Source: JBOFLG01 sp051657745 (lineage in GTDB: Bacteria > Actinomycetota > Actinomycetes > Actinomycetales > Dermatophilaceae). From it: a stretch of DNA of 16,006 nucleotides. The stretch's first letter is position 1; every line of letters starts with the position of its first letter. Made by a program: the position numbers and the translations under genes. This document shows positions 15,118 through 16,006 of the stretch, piece by piece. Location: the NCBI GenBank assembly GCA_051657745.1, contig JBOFLG010000015.1, forward strand, positions 1 through 16,006, written 5' to 3'. The notes below the pieces were generated by a model. That model did no database searches. It was not told the DNA's origin and was given only the letters and a program-made list of their open reading frames with translations.

Positions 15118-15563
15118 CCCCGGAACGGCTCTGGCTGCTCGCGATCGCGCTCCGCCGCCGCGATCACCCCCACCTCGCCAAGCGCGTCAAGCAGCTCAAC
15201 TCCGCAATCTACCACAACTCCCTCGCCACCGGCGCCGACGTCTCCCCCGACCTCTACCTCGGCCACCACGGCATGGGCACCGTCGTCCACGACCTCGTCA
15301 CCATCGGCCGCCGGGTCAAGATCTGGCACAACGTCACCCTCGCCGTCCGAGCACCCAGCCGCCCCGAGCACCGCATCACCGTCGAGGACGACGTCATGAT
15401 CGGCACCGGCGCCACCGTCATCACACCGCACGGCCAGGGCCTGCGCATCGGTCGCGGTGCCCGCGTCGGCGCGGGCGCGGTCGTCACCCGCGACGTCCCG
15501 CCCGGGGTAACCGTCGTCGGGGTGCCAGCGCAAGTGGCTTCACCGTCGAGTTACACGGCATGA
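15114..15563 (+). CDS. Serine acetyltransferase-like (LbH) acyltransferase
   Basis: A 149-residue left-handed beta-helix acyltransferase of the CysE/SAT type, which uses acetyl-CoA to acetylate serine or a sugar hydroxyl or amine. LGHHGMGTVVHDLVTIG, VKIWHNVTLAV (with the catalytic-type His), ITVEDDVMIGTGATVI and VGAGAVVTRDVPPGVTVVGV are successive hexapeptide turns. The N-terminal helical domain of full CysE is reduced to about 35 residues. The last ten residues (QVASPSSYTA) do not look like the usual GVPAKxI tail, and the sequence after the stop is unlike coding DNA here, so the 3' end may have been replaced at an insertion or recombination junction. ATG 15114 overlaps the dioxygenase stop by ATGA. 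Confidence 0.75.
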   Translation: MTPERLWLLAIALRRRDHPHLAKRVKQLNSAIYHNSLATGADVSPDLYLGHHGMGTVVHDLVTIGRRVKIWHNVTLAVRAPSRPEHRITVEDDVMIGTGATVITPHGQGLRIGRGARVGAGAVVTRDVPPGVTVVGVPAQVASPSSYTA

Positions 15564-15672
15564 ACGCATCACCACCTCGGAAGCACCAGCTAGCCATGCG
15601 CGTCGCCGTACGGCGATCGAGTTGCTGACCGTCCCCGCATTGTTCGCCGAGCCGCTTGTGGCCTGCAAAGGT
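15564..15672. other. Unassigned junction DNA at the right edge of the cluster
   Basis: This stretch follows the acyltransferase and covers the nonsense tail of the broken antisense glycosyltransferase. It contains a perfect 12-bp palindrome (CGCCGTACGGCG at 15604-15615). No gene was recognised; it may be an insertion-sequence end or deletion scar. Confidence 0.35.
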
Positions 15673-16006
15673 GTTGCGGCCCGGCGCCAACCACCGTGGC
15701 CCGCAACCGGACTCGGCTCGGGAGCTGTATCCGGGCCAGGCGCAGCACGGCGAGGGTGCCCAGCGGTCGCTTGCGGGAGGCCAGCCGGATCGCGGTGGTG
15801 ACGTGCACGTCATCCTCGCTCCCGGCCCGACCGGCCGGGGTCGCTCCATCCCGACCGGCCGGGGTCGCTCCATCCCGACCGGCCGGGGTCGCTCCATCCC
15901 GCCACCAGGCAGCGTCGATGCCGTTGCCCAGCACCTCGACCCGGGCGCCGCGCGCGGCGTGGCGCACCTCCCCGGCGGTCCACGACGACACGGCGTCGAG
16001 GGCGAC
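15590..16006 (-). pseudogene. GT4-like glycosyltransferase, truncated, partial in window
   Basis: Read on the minus strand from the window edge, the frame gives typical mid-protein GT4 sequence: VEVLGNGIDAAWW (the NGID loop before the second Rossmann domain), VHVTTAIRLASRKRPLGTL (the xRLxxRK phosphate-binding region) and RATVVGAGPQ (the VGxGP strand). Right after that, at about 15673, similarity stops and the frame runs through 27 unrelated residues to a TAG at 15590-15592. The donor-binding E-x7-E half is therefore missing, and the gene looks broken. The N-terminal half lies outside the window. A three-unit, 24-bp in-frame repeat lies between the NGID and RLASRK segments. Confidence 0.7.
15829..15900. 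repeat. Three perfect tandem copies of a 24-bp repeat
   Basis: The unit begins GACCGGCCGGGGTCGCTCCA and ends TCCC; copies occupy 15829-15852, 15853-15876 and 15877-15900 without mismatch. Because 24 is a multiple of three, the array stays in frame in the antisense glycosyltransferase and adds the eight-residue unit DGATPAGR three times. It is most likely a slippage expansion in a surface loop. Confidence 0.95.

Overview
The window is very GC-rich DNA with strong G/C preference at third codon positions, frequent GTG starts and tightly packed genes. This fits an actinobacterium (for example the Pseudonocardiales, Streptomyces or Frankia groups); genus cannot be fixed from the sequence. No PKS or NRPS gene, tRNA, rRNA or CRISPR array was seen.

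Layout. (1) 1-1160 is a graveyard of insertion sequences: the 5' part of an IS256/Mutator-type transposase (minus strand, running off the left edge), which appears to have landed in an IS110-type transposase whose C-terminal coding end survives at 515-817 with an in-frame stop, followed by a frameshifted IS66-type remnant (about 888-1160). (2) 1276-1352 holds seven copies of an 11-bp direct repeat, directly in front of the first operon. (3) 1415-9666 is one plus-strand run of eight genes in which all seven junctions can be read as 4-nt stop/start overlaps (ATGA or GTGA): GT8-like glycosyltransferase, GT2-like glycosyltransferase, a 1000-residue kinase-like/PLP-decarboxylase fusion, nucleotidyltransferase, sulfotransferase, PHP-family phosphatase, second sulfotransferase, second nucleotidyltransferase-like protein. 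(4) 9684-11411 is an arginyl-tRNA synthetase gene on the minus strand, convergent with operon 1 and divergent from operon 2. (5) 11504-15563 is a second plus-strand operon of five overlapping genes: GT4 glycosyltransferase, a MurG/GT28-like glycosyltransferase with a long C-terminal extension, a 61-residue protein of unknown function, a PhyH-type Fe(II)/2-oxoglutarate dioxygenase, and a serine-acetyltransferase-like left-handed beta-helix acyltransferase. (6) 15590-16006 is the antisense end of a broken GT4-type glycosyltransferase carrying an in-frame 3 x 24-bp repeat.

How it may work together (inference). Four glycosyltransferases, two sulfotransferases, one or two nucleotidyltransferases, a phosphatase, an amino-acid decarboxylase fused to a kinase-like domain, a dioxygenase and an acetyltransferase look like a dedicated pathway for a decorated, possibly sulfated, sugar-containing small molecule or surface glycan carrying an amine made by decarboxylation. 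The embedded ArgRS may be a self-resistance copy, a supplier of Arg-tRNA for tailoring, or an unrelated housekeeping gene. The broken genes on both flanks suggest a horizontally acquired island. I do not recognise the cluster as a described pathway.
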